Source: Streptomyces alfalfae
Lineage (GTDB): Bacteria > Actinomycetota > Actinomycetes > Streptomycetales > Streptomycetaceae
Reading direction: 5' to 3'
Assembly (NCBI RefSeq): GCF_004127445.1
Contig: NZ_QEXM01000017.1
Coordinates: 1-64,000 of the forward strand
DNA: 64,000 nucleotides
Part shown: one piece after another, positions 35,361 to 46,889 of the stretch
How positions within the stretch are numbered: the first letter of the stretch is position 1
Layout of the letters: every line of letters starts with the position of its first letter
Notes under the pieces: model-generated
Seen by the model: only the letters and a program-made list of their open reading frames with translations
Databases searched by the model: none
What the model was told of the DNA's origin: nothing
Translations under genes and position numbers: made by a program

Positions 35361-36788
35361 CTAGGCGCGGACGCCGCGGCGCAGCCCCCACGCGATCAGG
35401 GCCGCAGCCCCCAGGGTCGCCGCCGCGTCGACCGCGAGGACCGTGCGGGTGCCCGTCAGGAGGTCGGGGGCCGTCGTCGCGAGGACGCCGAGCAGCGGGA
35501 TGCCGACCGTGAGGCCCGTCTGCTGGACCGAGGTGACGAGGCCGGTCGCGAGGCCCTGCTCCTCGTCGGGCACGCCCGACGTCACCGTCACCCCGTACGA
35601 GATGATCGCGCCCAGGTGGCACATGCTCGCCAGGGAGACGGCCGCCGTGGCCGGCCAGACCCACCAGGCCTGCTCGCCGACGCCGAGCAGCGCGGCCACC
35701 AGCAGCCCCTGGCCGGCCAGTGAGCCGACGAGCGTGCGGCGCGCCCCGAAGCGGCCGATGACCCGGGACGCGTACGTCCCCGCGAGCACCGACACGATGC
35801 CCTGGACGCCGAAGACCAGGCCGGTCCCGAACGCGGAGAGGCCCAGGATCTCCTGGAGGTAGAGGGTCAGCACGAAGACGACCGTCGACATCATGGAGAA
35901 GGTGACGAGGCCGCCGAGGTTCCCCCACGCCACCGTGGAGCGCCGCAGCATGGGCAGGGAGACCAGGGGAGCCGCGGCGCGCGACTCGATGAATCCGAAG
36001 GCCGCGAGCAGGACCACGCCCGCCACCAGCGTGACGATGACGTCGACACCGCCGAACCCGCGCTCGGCGGCCGTGGACAGGGCGTAGATCAGGGCGAGCA
36101 GGCCGCCGGTGACCGTGACGGCGCCGGGGACGTCGAGGCGCGGACGGTCGGGCGTACGGGACTCGGGGAGCAGGCCCGGGGCGAGCGGCAGCACGATCAG
36201 GGCGAAGAGGGCCAGCAGGCCCATGGTGGAGCGCCAGCCGAGGGTGTCGGTCAGGACGCCGCCGAGGACCATGCCCACCGTGAAGCCGAGTGAGAGCAGC
36301 GTGCCGGAGATGCCGAGTGCCCGGTCGCGCTGCGGGCCCTCGGGGAAGGTCGTCGTCAGCAGGGACATCCCGGTCGGCACGATGGCCGCCGCCCCGACGC
36401 CCTGCAGCGCCCGGCCGGCGAGGAACGACGCCGGGTCCCAGGCGAACGTGGCGAGCAGCGAGGCCAGGCCGAAGAGCGCGAGCCCGGCGAGGAACAGCCT
36501 GCGCCGCCCGAAGAGGTCGCCCGCCCTGCCGAAGAGGAGGAGGAAGCCGCCCGAGGGCAGCGCGAAGGCGGTGACCGCCCATTGCAGCGCGGACTGGTCC
36601 ATGCCGAGGTCGGCGCCGAGGACGGGCAGCGCCACGTTCAGCACGGAGAAGTCCAGCGCGACCATGAACTGTGCCGCGCAGAGCACGAAGAGGACGAGTC
36701 CGTCGCGGGGGGAGAGCCTGGGTTTCGCCGGGCGCGGCGCCGCTTCGTCGGGCCGGCCGGGCGGAGCGGTGGAGGCGTCGATCGCCAT
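35361..36788 (-). CDS. EmrB/QacA-type MFS drug exporter (14 segments)
   Basis: Major facilitator protein of 475 residues with about 14 hydrophobic segments. It has the DHA2-type early motif FSVLNVALPVLGADLG, motif A GRAGDLFGRRRLF and motif C-like GTLLSLGFTVGMVLGGVLTD, all marks of proton-driven multidrug exporters. The ATG at 36788 is preferred over a TTG two codons upstream. It diverges from an MmyB-type regulator over 91 bp containing a palindrome, so that regulator probably controls it. Confidence 0.9.
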   Translation of the reverse strand: MAIDASTAPPGRPDEAAPRPAKPRLSPRDGLVLFVLCAAQFMVALDFSVLNVALPVLGADLGMDQSALQWAVTAFALPSGGFLLLFGRAGDLFGRRRLFLAGLALFGLASLLATFAWDPASFLAGRALQGVGAAAIVPTGMSLLTTTFPEGPQRDRALGISGTLLSLGFTVGMVLGGVLTDTLGWRSTMGLLALFALIVLPLAPGLLPESRTPDRPRLDVPGAVTVTGGLLALIYALSTAAERGFGGVDVIVTLVAGVVLLAAFGFIESRAAAPLVSLPMLRRSTVAWGNLGGLVTFSMMSTVVFVLTLYLQEILGLSAFGTGLVFGVQGIVSVLAGTYASRVIGRFGARRTLVGSLAGQGLLVAALLGVGEQAWWVWPATAAVSLASMCHLGAIISYGVTVTSGVPDEEQGLATGLVTSVQQTGLTVGIPLLGVLATTAPDLLTGTRTVLAVDAAATLGAAALIAWGLRRGVRA

Positions 36789-36838
36789 GGGCAAGAGCGT
36801 CGTGCGTGCGGAACGGGCGTGGGGAGCGGGTATTTATG

Positions 36839-36857
36839 CTGGTGGTCCGAACACCAG
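36839..36857. promoter_or_regulatory. Palindromic operator candidate between exporter and regulator
   Basis: CTGGTG (36839-36844), seven-nt spacer, CACCAG (36852-36857), centred in the divergent intergenic region. A TATTTAT word (36831-36837) just beside it may be a -10 box. It is a plausible binding site for the adjacent MmyB-type regulator. Confidence 0.55.
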
Positions 36858-36879
36858 TCAGGGCTTGGGGGAGCGCCAT

Positions 36880-37770
36880 ATGGTCGCGGCAACGGTCACG
36901 GACGCCAAGGCGCGTCGCCTCGCGGAACTGCGCGAGTTCCTGATGAGCCGCCGGGCGCGGGTCAGCCCCGCGGAGGCGGGGCTTCCGGACGGGGGCGGAC
37001 GCAGGCGCACGCCGGGGCTCCGTCGCGAGGAGGTCGCCGTGCTCGCCGGGGTCGGGGCGTCCTGGTACCAGTGGCTCGAACAGGGCCGCGACATCTCGGT
37101 GTCGCCGCAGGTCCTGGACTCCGTGGCGCGCGTTTTGAAGCTGAGCGGCACCGAGCGGCGCCACCTGTACGTGCTCGCCGGGCTCAATCCGCCGCCGCCG
37201 GAGGTCGCGCGGGAGGACCGGGACATGTGCGAGGGCCTGCGCCGGCTCATCGACGCCTGGCTGCCGTACCCCGCGCACATCATGGACGCCTACTGGAACT
37301 GCGTCATGTACAACGACGCGGCGGCCGCCGTGCTCGGCATGCGCTCGGAGACCGCCGAGAACTGCCTGCTCAGCTTCTTCACCGACCCCATCTACCGCTC
37401 CCGCTCGCGGAGTTGGGAGCAGAACGCGCCCCAGGTGGTGGCGATGTACCGGGCGGCGTGCTCGGAGCGGCCCGACGACGACGGCTTCGCCTCGGTGGTC
37501 GCCGCGGTCAAGGCGGCGAGCCCGGACTTCGCCGAGCTGTGGGAGCGGCGGGACATCCGGCCGGGCGGGCAGGTCACCAAAGAGATCGAGCATCCGGTGG
37601 CGGGCCCGCTGTTCCTGGAGTCGACGCAGCTCAGGGTGCCCGCTCGGCCCGACCTCGTGATCGTGCTGCACACGCCGACGCCGCACGCCGAGGCGGACAC
37701 GGCGGCGCAGCTGGCGTGGCTGGCGTCGCCGGAGGGCCGCCGGGGCGCGATGCACCCCGTCGCGGGGTGA
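36880..37770 (+). CDS. XRE-family regulator with MmyB-like ligand domain
   Basis: Protein of 296 residues. The N-terminal helix-turn-helix reads GLRREEVAVLAGVGASWYQWLEQGRDISVSPQVLDSVARVL-like over residues 47-90. The C-terminal MmyB ligand-binding, PAS-like domain (about 105-290) has YWNCVMYNDAAAAVLG and STQLRVPARPDLVIVLHTP. MmyB regulates methylenomycin genes, and related proteins bind fatty-acid-like ligands. GGGGGAG (36867-36873) precedes ATG 36880. The upstream open frame that shadows the exporter is not part of the gene. Confidence 0.88.
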   Translation: MVAATVTDAKARRLAELREFLMSRRARVSPAEAGLPDGGGRRRTPGLRREEVAVLAGVGASWYQWLEQGRDISVSPQVLDSVARVLKLSGTERRHLYVLAGLNPPPPEVAREDRDMCEGLRRLIDAWLPYPAHIMDAYWNCVMYNDAAAAVLGMRSETAENCLLSFFTDPIYRSRSRSWEQNAPQVVAMYRAACSERPDDDGFASVVAAVKAASPDFAELWERRDIRPGGQVTKEIEHPVAGPLFLESTQLRVPARPDLVIVLHTPTPHAEADTAAQLAWLASPEGRRGAMHPVAG

Positions 37771-37807
37771 GTTCCCCGGCGATCTTCCCGCTCCTTATGC
37801 TCGTGCC

Positions 37808-38161
37808 ATGACGCAGAGCACCGACCTCGGTCCCGAGGACCGCAAGATCGTCACCCTCGCCCGCTCGGCCCGGGCCCGCAACGGAGTGCCCGAGGGGGCG
37901 GCCGTACGGGACGAGACGGGGCGCACCTACGTGGCGGGCACCGTGGACCTCGCCTCGCTCCAGCTCTCCGCGCTGCGCACGGCGGTCGCGATGGCCGTCG
38001 CCTCGGGGGCGGAGTCCCTGGAGGCCGCGGCGGTCGTCTCGGCGGCGCAGGAACTCCCCGCGGACGACATCGCGGCGGTACGCGACCTGGGCGGCAAGGG
38101 CACCCCGGTCTTCCTGGCGGGCCCCGACGGCGAACTCCGCGAGACGCTGACAGCGGAATAA
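37808..38161 (+). CDS. Cytidine deaminase-fold protein lacking catalytic motifs
   Basis: Protein of 117 residues that follows the cytidine deaminase fold in outline: RKIVTLARSARARNGVPEGAAVRDETGRTYVAGTVDLA-like start, a helix with LSALRTAVAMAVASGAE and a final FLAGPDGELRETL. The zinc and catalytic motifs C/HAE and PCxxC are absent, and the protein contains no Cys or His. It is therefore unlikely to deaminate anything. It lies before era, where actinobacteria often keep a cytidine deaminase-like gene. ATG 37808 is the start. Confidence 0.8.
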   Translation: MTQSTDLGPEDRKIVTLARSARARNGVPEGAAVRDETGRTYVAGTVDLASLQLSALRTAVAMAVASGAESLEAAAVVSAAQELPADDIAAVRDLGGKGTPVFLAGPDGELRETLTAE

Positions 38162-38221
38162 GGCCGGGCGCAGCCGCATCAAGCGAGCCCGGCGCTCGGG
38201 AGCGACCTCGGAGCAGCCGCG

Positions 38222-38266
38222 TCAAGCCCGTCCGGCGTTTGAGGACGAGCCCGGCGCAGCCGGCGA
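38222..38266 (+). repeat. Streptomyces intergenic repeat upstream of era, copy 1
   Basis: A 45-nt element containing CAAGCCCGTCCGGCGTTTGA, then GGACGAGCCCGGCGCAGCCGG. It differs from the copy at 38300 by one base. This word is a common extragenic element of streptomycete genomes. A degraded third copy seems to lie around 38179-38221. Confidence 0.8.
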
Positions 38267-38299
38267 CGCGGTGACCTGTCGCCCGGCGGTCGAGGCGGA

Positions 38300-38344
38300 T
38301 CAAGCCCGTCCGGCGTTTGAGGACGAGCTCGGCGCAGCCGGCGA
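38300..38344 (+). repeat. Streptomyces intergenic repeat upstream of era, copy 2
   Basis: Second near-identical copy, same orientation, 78 nt after the first and 71 nt before the era start. Both copies would be transcribed if era reads through from the gene at 37808. Confidence 0.8.
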
Positions 38345-38414
38345 TGGGGGGGCGAAGCAAGGCCTACGGCCAGCACTGTGCGGCAGGGGTCCCGGAATCA
38401 GGGACAATGGCGCC

Positions 38415-39368
38415 ATGAGCGTTCGTACCCCGTCATCAGCCGAGCCGTCCGAGGCCGTCCACCGCGCCGGTTTCGCCTGCTTCGTCGGCCGCCCCAACGC
38501 GGGCAAGTCCACCCTCACGAACGCTCTGGTCGGCAAGAAGGTGGCGATCACCGCCAACCAGCCGCAGACCACGCGGCACACGGTGCGCGGCATCGTGCAC
38601 CGGCCCGACGCCCAGTTGATCCTGGTGGACACCCCCGGCCTGCACAAGCCGCGCACCCTGCTCGGCGAGCGGCTCAACGACGTCGTGCGCACCACGTGGG
38701 CCGAGGTCGACGTCATCGGCTTCTGCCTGCCCGCGAACGAGAAGCTCGGCCCCGGCGACCGCTTCATCGCCAAGGAGCTCGCCTCCATCAAGAAGACGCC
38801 GAAGATCGCGATCGTCACCAAGACCGACCTCGTCGACAGCAAGACGCTCGCCGAGCAGCTCATCGCGATCGACCAGCTCGGCGCGGAGCTGGGCTTCGAG
38901 TGGGCCGAGATCGTCCCGGTGTCGGCCGTCGGCGACCAGCAGGTCGGGCTCCTCGCCGACCTCATCGTGCCGATGCTGCCCGAGGGCCCCGCGCTCTACC
39001 CCGAGGGCGACCTCACGGACGAGCCCGAGCAGGTCATGGTGGCCGAGCTGATCCGCGAGGCGGCGCTGGAAGGCGTACGGGACGAGCTGCCGCACTCCAT
39101 CGCCGTCGTGGTGGAGGAGATGCTGCCGCGCGAGGACCGGCCCGCGGACAAGCCGCTGCTCGACATCCACGCGTTCGTCTACATCGAGCGGCCCAGCCAG
39201 AAGGGCATCATCATCGGCCCCAAGGGCAAGCGGCTCAAGGACGTCGGCATCAAGTCCCGCAAGCAGATCGAGGCGCTGCTCGGCACGCCCGTCTTCCTCG
39301 ACCTGCACGTCAAGGTCGCCAAGGACTGGCAGCGGGACCCGCGCCAGCTCCGCAAGCTCGGCTTCTGA
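38415..39368 (+). CDS. era: GTPase Era
   Basis: Ribosome-assembly GTPase of 317 residues that binds 16S rRNA near its 3' end. G1 is GRPNAGKS (25-32), DTPG follows, and the TKTD motif is present. The C-terminal KH domain contains GIIIGPKGKRLKDVG. ATG 38415 gives the usual short N-terminus before HRAGFACFVGRP; the open frame upstream runs through repeats and is not coding. Confidence 0.95.
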   Translation: MSVRTPSSAEPSEAVHRAGFACFVGRPNAGKSTLTNALVGKKVAITANQPQTTRHTVRGIVHRPDAQLILVDTPGLHKPRTLLGERLNDVVRTTWAEVDVIGFCLPANEKLGPGDRFIAKELASIKKTPKIAIVTKTDLVDSKTLAEQLIAIDQLGAELGFEWAEIVPVSAVGDQQVGLLADLIVPMLPEGPALYPEGDLTDEPEQVMVAELIREAALEGVRDELPHSIAVVVEEMLPREDRPADKPLLDIHAFVYIERPSQKGIIIGPKGKRLKDVGIKSRKQIEALLGTPVFLDLHVKVAKDWQRDPRQLRKLGF

Positions 39369-39485
39369 CGCCGGCCCCCGGCCGCTCGTGACGCCCCCGC
39401 CGTGCGGAGGCGGCGCAGCGATGGACCCCCGTCCCGCCGCTGCGCCGCCGTCACCCGGCTCCGGCCGGATGTCATCGGGAACCGA

Positions 39486-39679
39486 TGCGGGCGTCCCCGC
39501 ATTCCCGTTCGGGCACCAAGAGTTCCCTTTCGGACGCCGAGAGTGGCGGAAACGGGCATTACGGGCCGCTGTCCGGGCGTGACGGGTCCCTCATCCGGGC
39601 ATCTGACGACCTGTTCGGGCACGACGGACGCCCCGTCCGTGCGTCGCGGCCGCCCCCTTCGGGCATCCCGCTCAGTCCA
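39486..39679. repeat. Degenerate tandem array, 21-22-nt period
   Basis: Nine imperfect units begin at 39486, 39508, 39529, 39551, 39572, 39594, 39614, 39636 and 39658, so spacings are 22, 21, 22, 21, 22, 20, 22 and 22 nt. The core is TYCGGGCR with one or two changes per unit; the rest of each unit is variable and rich in C. It fills the 303-bp gap between converging era and an MFS gene and overlaps the last codons of the latter. The mixed 21/22 period argues against a coding repeat. Confidence 0.7.
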
Positions 39680-40910
39680 CGCCCCTGATCCGCGTCACGA
39701 GCGCCGCCCCCGCGAGGCCGATCACCGCAGCCGTCAGGTAGAGCACGCGGTAGCCGCCGAGGTGGGTCACGATCGGCGCGGCGATGGCCGGGGCCGCCAC
39801 CTGGGGCAGGGAGTTGGCGATGTTGATGACGCCGAGGTCCTTGCCGCGGTCCCTGGCCTTCGGCAGGACGTCCGTCATCAGGGCGAAGTCCACCGAGGTG
39901 AAGACGCCGAAGCCGACGCCGAGCAGCGCCGCCGCCACGACCACGCCCGGCCACGTCTGCCAGAGGGCGAGCAGCCCCGTCGCCGCCGCCATCAGCGAGC
40001 CCGACCAGATCACGAAGGGCTTGCGCCGCCCCACCCGGTCCGAACAGGCGCCGCCCACCACAACGGTGGCGAGCATCGTCACGCCGTTCACGGCCGTCAG
40101 GATCAGCACGCCGCCCTCCGGGTCGTCGCGGTCCAGCCCGTCCCGCAGGAAGTACAGGAGGTAGAGCAGCACCACGGAGTTGCTGACGTTGATCAGGAAG
40201 CGGGTCAGCCAGGCCCAGGCCAGATCCGGGTGGCGGCGCGGGCTCGGCCAGAAGCCCGCGAGGAAGGCCCGCGGCTCCCACGGCGGCCGGTCGGCCACCG
40301 GAAGCCGCAGGTCACGATGGCGCACCACGTACGGAAGCACGCCCGCCACGGTGAACACCGCGCACGCCGCGTACCCCGCGACCGTCCCGCCCGCGGCCGT
40401 CGCGAGCCCCGTCCCCACGACCACGCCGAGCAGTTGCGCCGCCCCGAGCCAGCCGCCGACCGAGCCCCGCTGCGCACGCGGCACCCGGTCGGGCACGGCG
40501 GCCGTGACCGCGGCGAAGGCGGCGTTCAGGGTGAGCTGGACCAGGCACCAGCCCGCCGCCAGCCACCACACGGAACCCGCGGCGGACAGCAGCAGGAGCG
40601 CGGCGGCGCCGCCCGCGGCGCCCGCCGCGATCCACGGCGTGCGCCGCCCGAGGCGGCAGGTCGTGCGGTCCGAGAGCGCGCCGAAGAGCGGGTTCGCGGC
40701 GAGCGAGACGACGGCACCGGCGCCCGTCACCCAGGCGAGGACCGTCTCCTTGGGGGTGCCCGCGGGGGCCAGGTCCGCCGCCTGCACGGCGAGCAGGATC
40801 TGCAGCGGCCCGTACCAGCCCACCCAGAGCGCGCCGTTCGCCACAGAGAGGGCCGCCGTCCAGCTCCGCCCGACCCGCTCGGCCGGCTCCCGCAGCGCGC
40901 CGGAGGTCAT
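39672..40910 (-). CDS. MFS transporter, probably for a sugar or glycoside
   Basis: Major facilitator protein of 412 residues with about 12 hydrophobic segments and motif A twice (GALSDRTTCRLGRRTPW and GACSDRVGRRKPF), as in sugar transporters of this superfamily. Its ATG at 40910 overlaps the stop of the beta-glucosidase gene as ATGA, so both are co-translated. Import of a beta-glucoside for the linked hydrolase is a reasonable inference. Its 3' end overlaps the last unit of the repeat array. Confidence 0.85.
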   Translation of the reverse strand: MTSGALREPAERVGRSWTAALSVANGALWVGWYGPLQILLAVQAADLAPAGTPKETVLAWVTGAGAVVSLAANPLFGALSDRTTCRLGRRTPWIAAGAAGGAAALLLLSAAGSVWWLAAGWCLVQLTLNAAFAAVTAAVPDRVPRAQRGSVGGWLGAAQLLGVVVGTGLATAAGGTVAGYAACAVFTVAGVLPYVVRHRDLRLPVADRPPWEPRAFLAGFWPSPRRHPDLAWAWLTRFLINVSNSVVLLYLLYFLRDGLDRDDPEGGVLILTAVNGVTMLATVVVGGACSDRVGRRKPFVIWSGSLMAAATGLLALWQTWPGVVVAAALLGVGFGVFTSVDFALMTDVLPKARDRGKDLGVINIANSLPQVAAPAIAAPIVTHLGGYRVLYLTAAVIGLAGAALVTRIRGVD

Positions 40911-42259
40911 GCCCGCTGCGCCCGCAGGACCTCGCGCAGCCAGTGGTAGGACGCCTTCGGGGTGCGTTTCTGGGTGGCGTGGTCGACGTGGACGAGGCCG
41001 AAGCGCCGCCGGTGGCCCTCCGCCCACTCGAAGTTGTCGAGCAGCGACCAGACGAAGTAGCCGCGCACGTCGACGCCCGCTTCGACCGCCCGGTGCAGGG
41101 CCCGCAGATGGCCGTCCAGGTAGGCGATCCGCTCCTGGTCGTCGATCCCCTCGTACGAGCAGCCGTTCTCGGTGATGACCAGGGGCGGGAGTCGGTCGCC
41201 GTAGCGGTCGCGGAAGGCGGTGAGGAGTTCGGTGAGCGCCTCGGGGACGACCGGCCAGCCGAAGTCCGTGACCGGGTACCCCTCGATCGGCCGGGGTGAG
41301 AAGGGGAGTCCGGTCGGGAGCGTGAGGCCCGCGAACTCGGCGGCGGTGCCCTCGGGGAGCGGGGCGCCCACCTTCGTCGGCTGGTAGAAGTTGATCCCGT
41401 ACCAGTCGAGCGGTTCCGCGATCACCTTCAGGTCCGCTTCGAGGTCCGCCGCCGGCATCAGCTCGCCGAGTCCTTCGGGGTAGCGGCCCATCAGCAGCGG
41501 GTCGGCGAAGAGGCGGTTGAGGAGCACGTCGTAGAAGCCGGCGGCGGCCGTGTCCTCCTCGGCGGCCGAGGCGGGCCAGGTCGGGCCGTGCGAGTTGGCG
41601 ATGCCGATGTCACGGGCGCCCGCCGCGCGCAGCGCGCGTACCGCGAGGCCGTGGGCGAGCAGCTGGTGGTGGGCGGCGGGCAGCGCGTCGAAGAGCAGCT
41701 TCTCGCCGGGGGCGTGCTCGCCGAGGGCGTGGCCGAGCAGGGTGTGCTCGGCCGGTTCGTTGAGGGTGATCCACTTCGGGACGCGGTCGCCGATGCGGGC
41801 GGCGACGACCGCCGCGTACTCGGCGAAGCGCTCGGCGGTGTCGCGCCGCAGCCAGCCGCCCGCGTCCTGGAGGGCCAGGGGGGTGTCCCAGTGGAACAGC
41901 GTGGGCACGGGCCGCACGCCCCGCGCGCACAGCTCGTCGACGAGGCGGTCGTAGAAGTCCAGGCCCGCCGCGCTGACCGCGCCCGCCCCCGTCGGCAGCA
42001 CGCGCGGCCAGGAGACCGAGAACCGGTAGGCGGCCACGCCGAGGCCGCCGACGAGCGCCACGTCCTCGCGGTAGCGGTGGTAGTGGTCGCAGGCGACGGC
42101 GGCGGTCGTGCCGTCCTTCACGTTCCCCGGCACGGCGGTGAAGGCGTCCCACACGGACGGGCCCCGCTGGTCGGCGGCGCCCTCGATCTGAGGGGCCGAG
42201 GTGGACACGCCCCACAGGAAGTCGCGGGGGAACCGGGGTATCGCCGCAGTCGCTGCCAT
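40907..42259 (-). CDS. GH1 family beta-glucosidase
   Basis: Glycoside hydrolase family 1 enzyme of 450 residues hydrolysing beta-glucosides with retention. The acid/base Glu168 is in TLNEPAEH, the nucleophile Glu364 in ITENG. Other family segments are FLWGVSTSAPQIEGA, LFHWDTPLALQ, WYGINFYQP and SLLDNFEWAEGH. No signal peptide is present, so it acts in the cytosol on imported sugars. It is followed by an overlapping MFS gene. A perfect palindrome lies just upstream of the ATG at 42259. Confidence 0.95.
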   Translation of the reverse strand: MAATAAIPRFPRDFLWGVSTSAPQIEGAADQRGPSVWDAFTAVPGNVKDGTTAAVACDHYHRYREDVALVGGLGVAAYRFSVSWPRVLPTGAGAVSAAGLDFYDRLVDELCARGVRPVPTLFHWDTPLALQDAGGWLRRDTAERFAEYAAVVAARIGDRVPKWITLNEPAEHTLLGHALGEHAPGEKLLFDALPAAHHQLLAHGLAVRALRAAGARDIGIANSHGPTWPASAAEEDTAAAGFYDVLLNRLFADPLLMGRYPEGLGELMPAADLEADLKVIAEPLDWYGINFYQPTKVGAPLPEGTAAEFAGLTLPTGLPFSPRPIEGYPVTDFGWPVVPEALTELLTAFRDRYGDRLPPLVITENGCSYEGIDDQERIAYLDGHLRALHRAVEAGVDVRGYFVWSLLDNFEWAEGHRRRFGLVHVDHATQKRTPKASYHWLREVLRAQRA

Positions 42260-42272
42260 GGGCGGGATCTTC

Positions 42273-42288
42273 CGTACCGCCCGGTACG
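42273..42288. promoter_or_regulatory. Palindromic operator candidate upstream of beta-glucosidase
   Basis: Perfect inverted repeat CGTACCG-CC-CGGTACG, starting 14 bp before the beta-glucosidase ATG. The position and form suit a LacI- or TetR-type repressor. No regulator gene is adjacent, so the binder is unknown. Confidence 0.5.
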
Positions 42289-42334
42289 CGCGTCAATGGG
42301 CGTGCGCGGAAAAGGTGAACAATTCTCAGGTTCG

Positions 42335-42601
42335 CTACGCGCCTTCCTTCAGCACCCGCGAGATCAGCTTGCGCTGCGGCTCCGTGAGCCGGGGGTCCGA
42401 GCAGTAGACCGTCCGCCCGTCGACCGTGAGGGTGTAGCTGAAGCCGTCGGGCACCCCTATCGGCGGCGTGCTCCTGCCCTCGGCCACGGCCTGCTCGGCC
42501 AGGGCGTGCCACTCGGGGGCATCGGCCAGCTGCGAGGTGTCCACCTCGGCGTGCCGGTCGATGCCCGCGAATCCTCCGGTCCGCTTCACCTGGATACGCA
42601 T
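42335..42601 (-). CDS. Emfourin-like inhibitor of M4 metalloprotease
   Basis: Small protein of 88 residues opening MRIQVKRTGGFAGIDR, the pattern of emfourin, the proteinaceous inhibitor of protealysin. It has a DGFSYTLTVDGRTVYCSDPRLTEPQ segment and a final helix. It lies 43 bp behind the M4 protease gene on the same strand, the arrangement described for protealysin and emfourin in Serratia. It should bind the protease in the cytosol. Family assignment is from motif memory. Confidence 0.82.
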   Translation of the reverse strand: MRIQVKRTGGFAGIDRHAEVDTSQLADAPEWHALAEQAVAEGRSTPPIGVPDGFSYTLTVDGRTVYCSDPRLTEPQRKLISRVLKEGA

Positions 42602-42644
42602 GGGTCCTGTCTACTGCACCGGGCGGGCGGCGGAAAGCGCGCCG

Positions 42645-45801
<3,157 letters not shown>

Positions 45802-46011
45802 CCGCGCGCCGATTTCCCCGGCCCGTACGCCGCCCCGCCCGCCGTCGCGCGGGCGGGGCGGCGTCGTCTCCCGGCCACGTATCCCTCGCTCTCCTGTACG
45901 AGGTGCTGACGCCACATCAACAATGTGGCTAACATCACGCCAACGCGGCAATGGAGTCGGTCGGGGCACCTTCATGTCCATCAGGACATGGGGGAGTTAC
46001 GGAGGTGCGTG

Positions 46012-46740
46012 GTGCTGGATCGGGAACGAAACGGCAGGAAAGCGCGCGTCCTCGCCCTGCCCGTGTCGCGCGGCAGGGCGCTGCGCAGGCGCCTGATCGG
46101 CATGCACACCGCCTGGGACACCATCGGCGACGGCGAGTTCTTCTGCCCCGCCTGCGGCGGCGACCGCAACTACCAGCGGCTCACGGGCCGGCGTCGCTTC
46201 GTCGTGCTCGGCATGCCGCTCGTGCCGCGCGGCTGCGCGGGGCCCGTCATCCGGTGTACCGCCTGCCAGGACCTCTTCGACCCCGACGTCCTCGACCACC
46301 CCACCACCACCCGGCTCTCCGCGATGCTCCGCGACGCCGTGCACACCGTGGTCCTCGCCGTCCTCTCGACCGGCGGCACCGGATCGCGCTCCACGCTCGA
46401 CACGGCCGTCGCCACGCTGCGCGCCGCGGGCCACGACGACTGCACCGAGGAGCGCCTCGTCGCCCTCGTCGACGCGCTGGCCGCCGACACCGGCCGTGCC
46501 ACCGAACCCGACTGCGGGCCCGGCCTCGCCATAGAGCTCCACGAGGCCCTCGGCCCCCTCGCCCCGCACCTCGCCCCGGCGGGCCGCGAGGCCCTGCTCC
46601 TCCAGGGCGCCCGCATCGCCCTCGCGGACGGCCCCTACACCCCGGCCGAGCGCGACGTCCTCTCCACGGCGGGCTGCGCGCTGACGATCTGCTCCGAGGA
46701 CGTGGCCCGCCTCCTGGTGGCCGCGCGCACACCTTCCTGA
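46012..46740 (+). CDS. TerB-family protein with N-terminal zinc ribbon
   Basis: Protein of 242 residues. CPACGG (Cys45, Cys48) and CTAC (Cys82, Cys85) form a probable zinc ribbon. The rest (about 100-242) is helical and resembles TerB/DjlA-like domains, with LIGM-type helices and LLQGARIALADGPYTPAERDVL near the end. TerB proteins are tied to tellurite and stress responses, but a tellurite role cannot be claimed here. Start: GGAGG (46001-46005) is six nt before GTG 46012; GTG 46009 is close by. Confidence 0.78.
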   Translation: MLDRERNGRKARVLALPVSRGRALRRRLIGMHTAWDTIGDGEFFCPACGGDRNYQRLTGRRRFVVLGMPLVPRGCAGPVIRCTACQDLFDPDVLDHPTTTRLSAMLRDAVHTVVLAVLSTGGTGSRSTLDTAVATLRAAGHDDCTEERLVALVDALAADTGRATEPDCGPGLAIELHEALGPLAPHLAPAGREALLLQGARIALADGPYTPAERDVLSTAGCALTICSEDVARLLVAARTPS

Positions 46741-46889
46741 ACGGCGCGTTCCGTACTCCCCAGGGAGTAACGCCCGCGTCCCGCCTCCCCGTGGCGTACC
46801 GCGCGACTCGGTCTCGGGCCTGACGGATCGGGGCGCGCGCCCCGGCAGGGTTGACCCCGAAACGTCACCCCTGCCGAAGGAGGCCCGTC

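Noticed and set aside
36109..36879. N-terminal extension of the MmyB-type regulator
   Set aside because: It lies entirely over the divergent exporter gene, and homologues begin near ATG 36880, which has a ribosome-binding site.
39402..40949. Plus-strand 515-codon frame after era
   Set aside because: Mostly antisense to the MFS transporter, with His/Arg/Pro-rich translation and no domain; the minus-strand frame has clear transmembrane segments.
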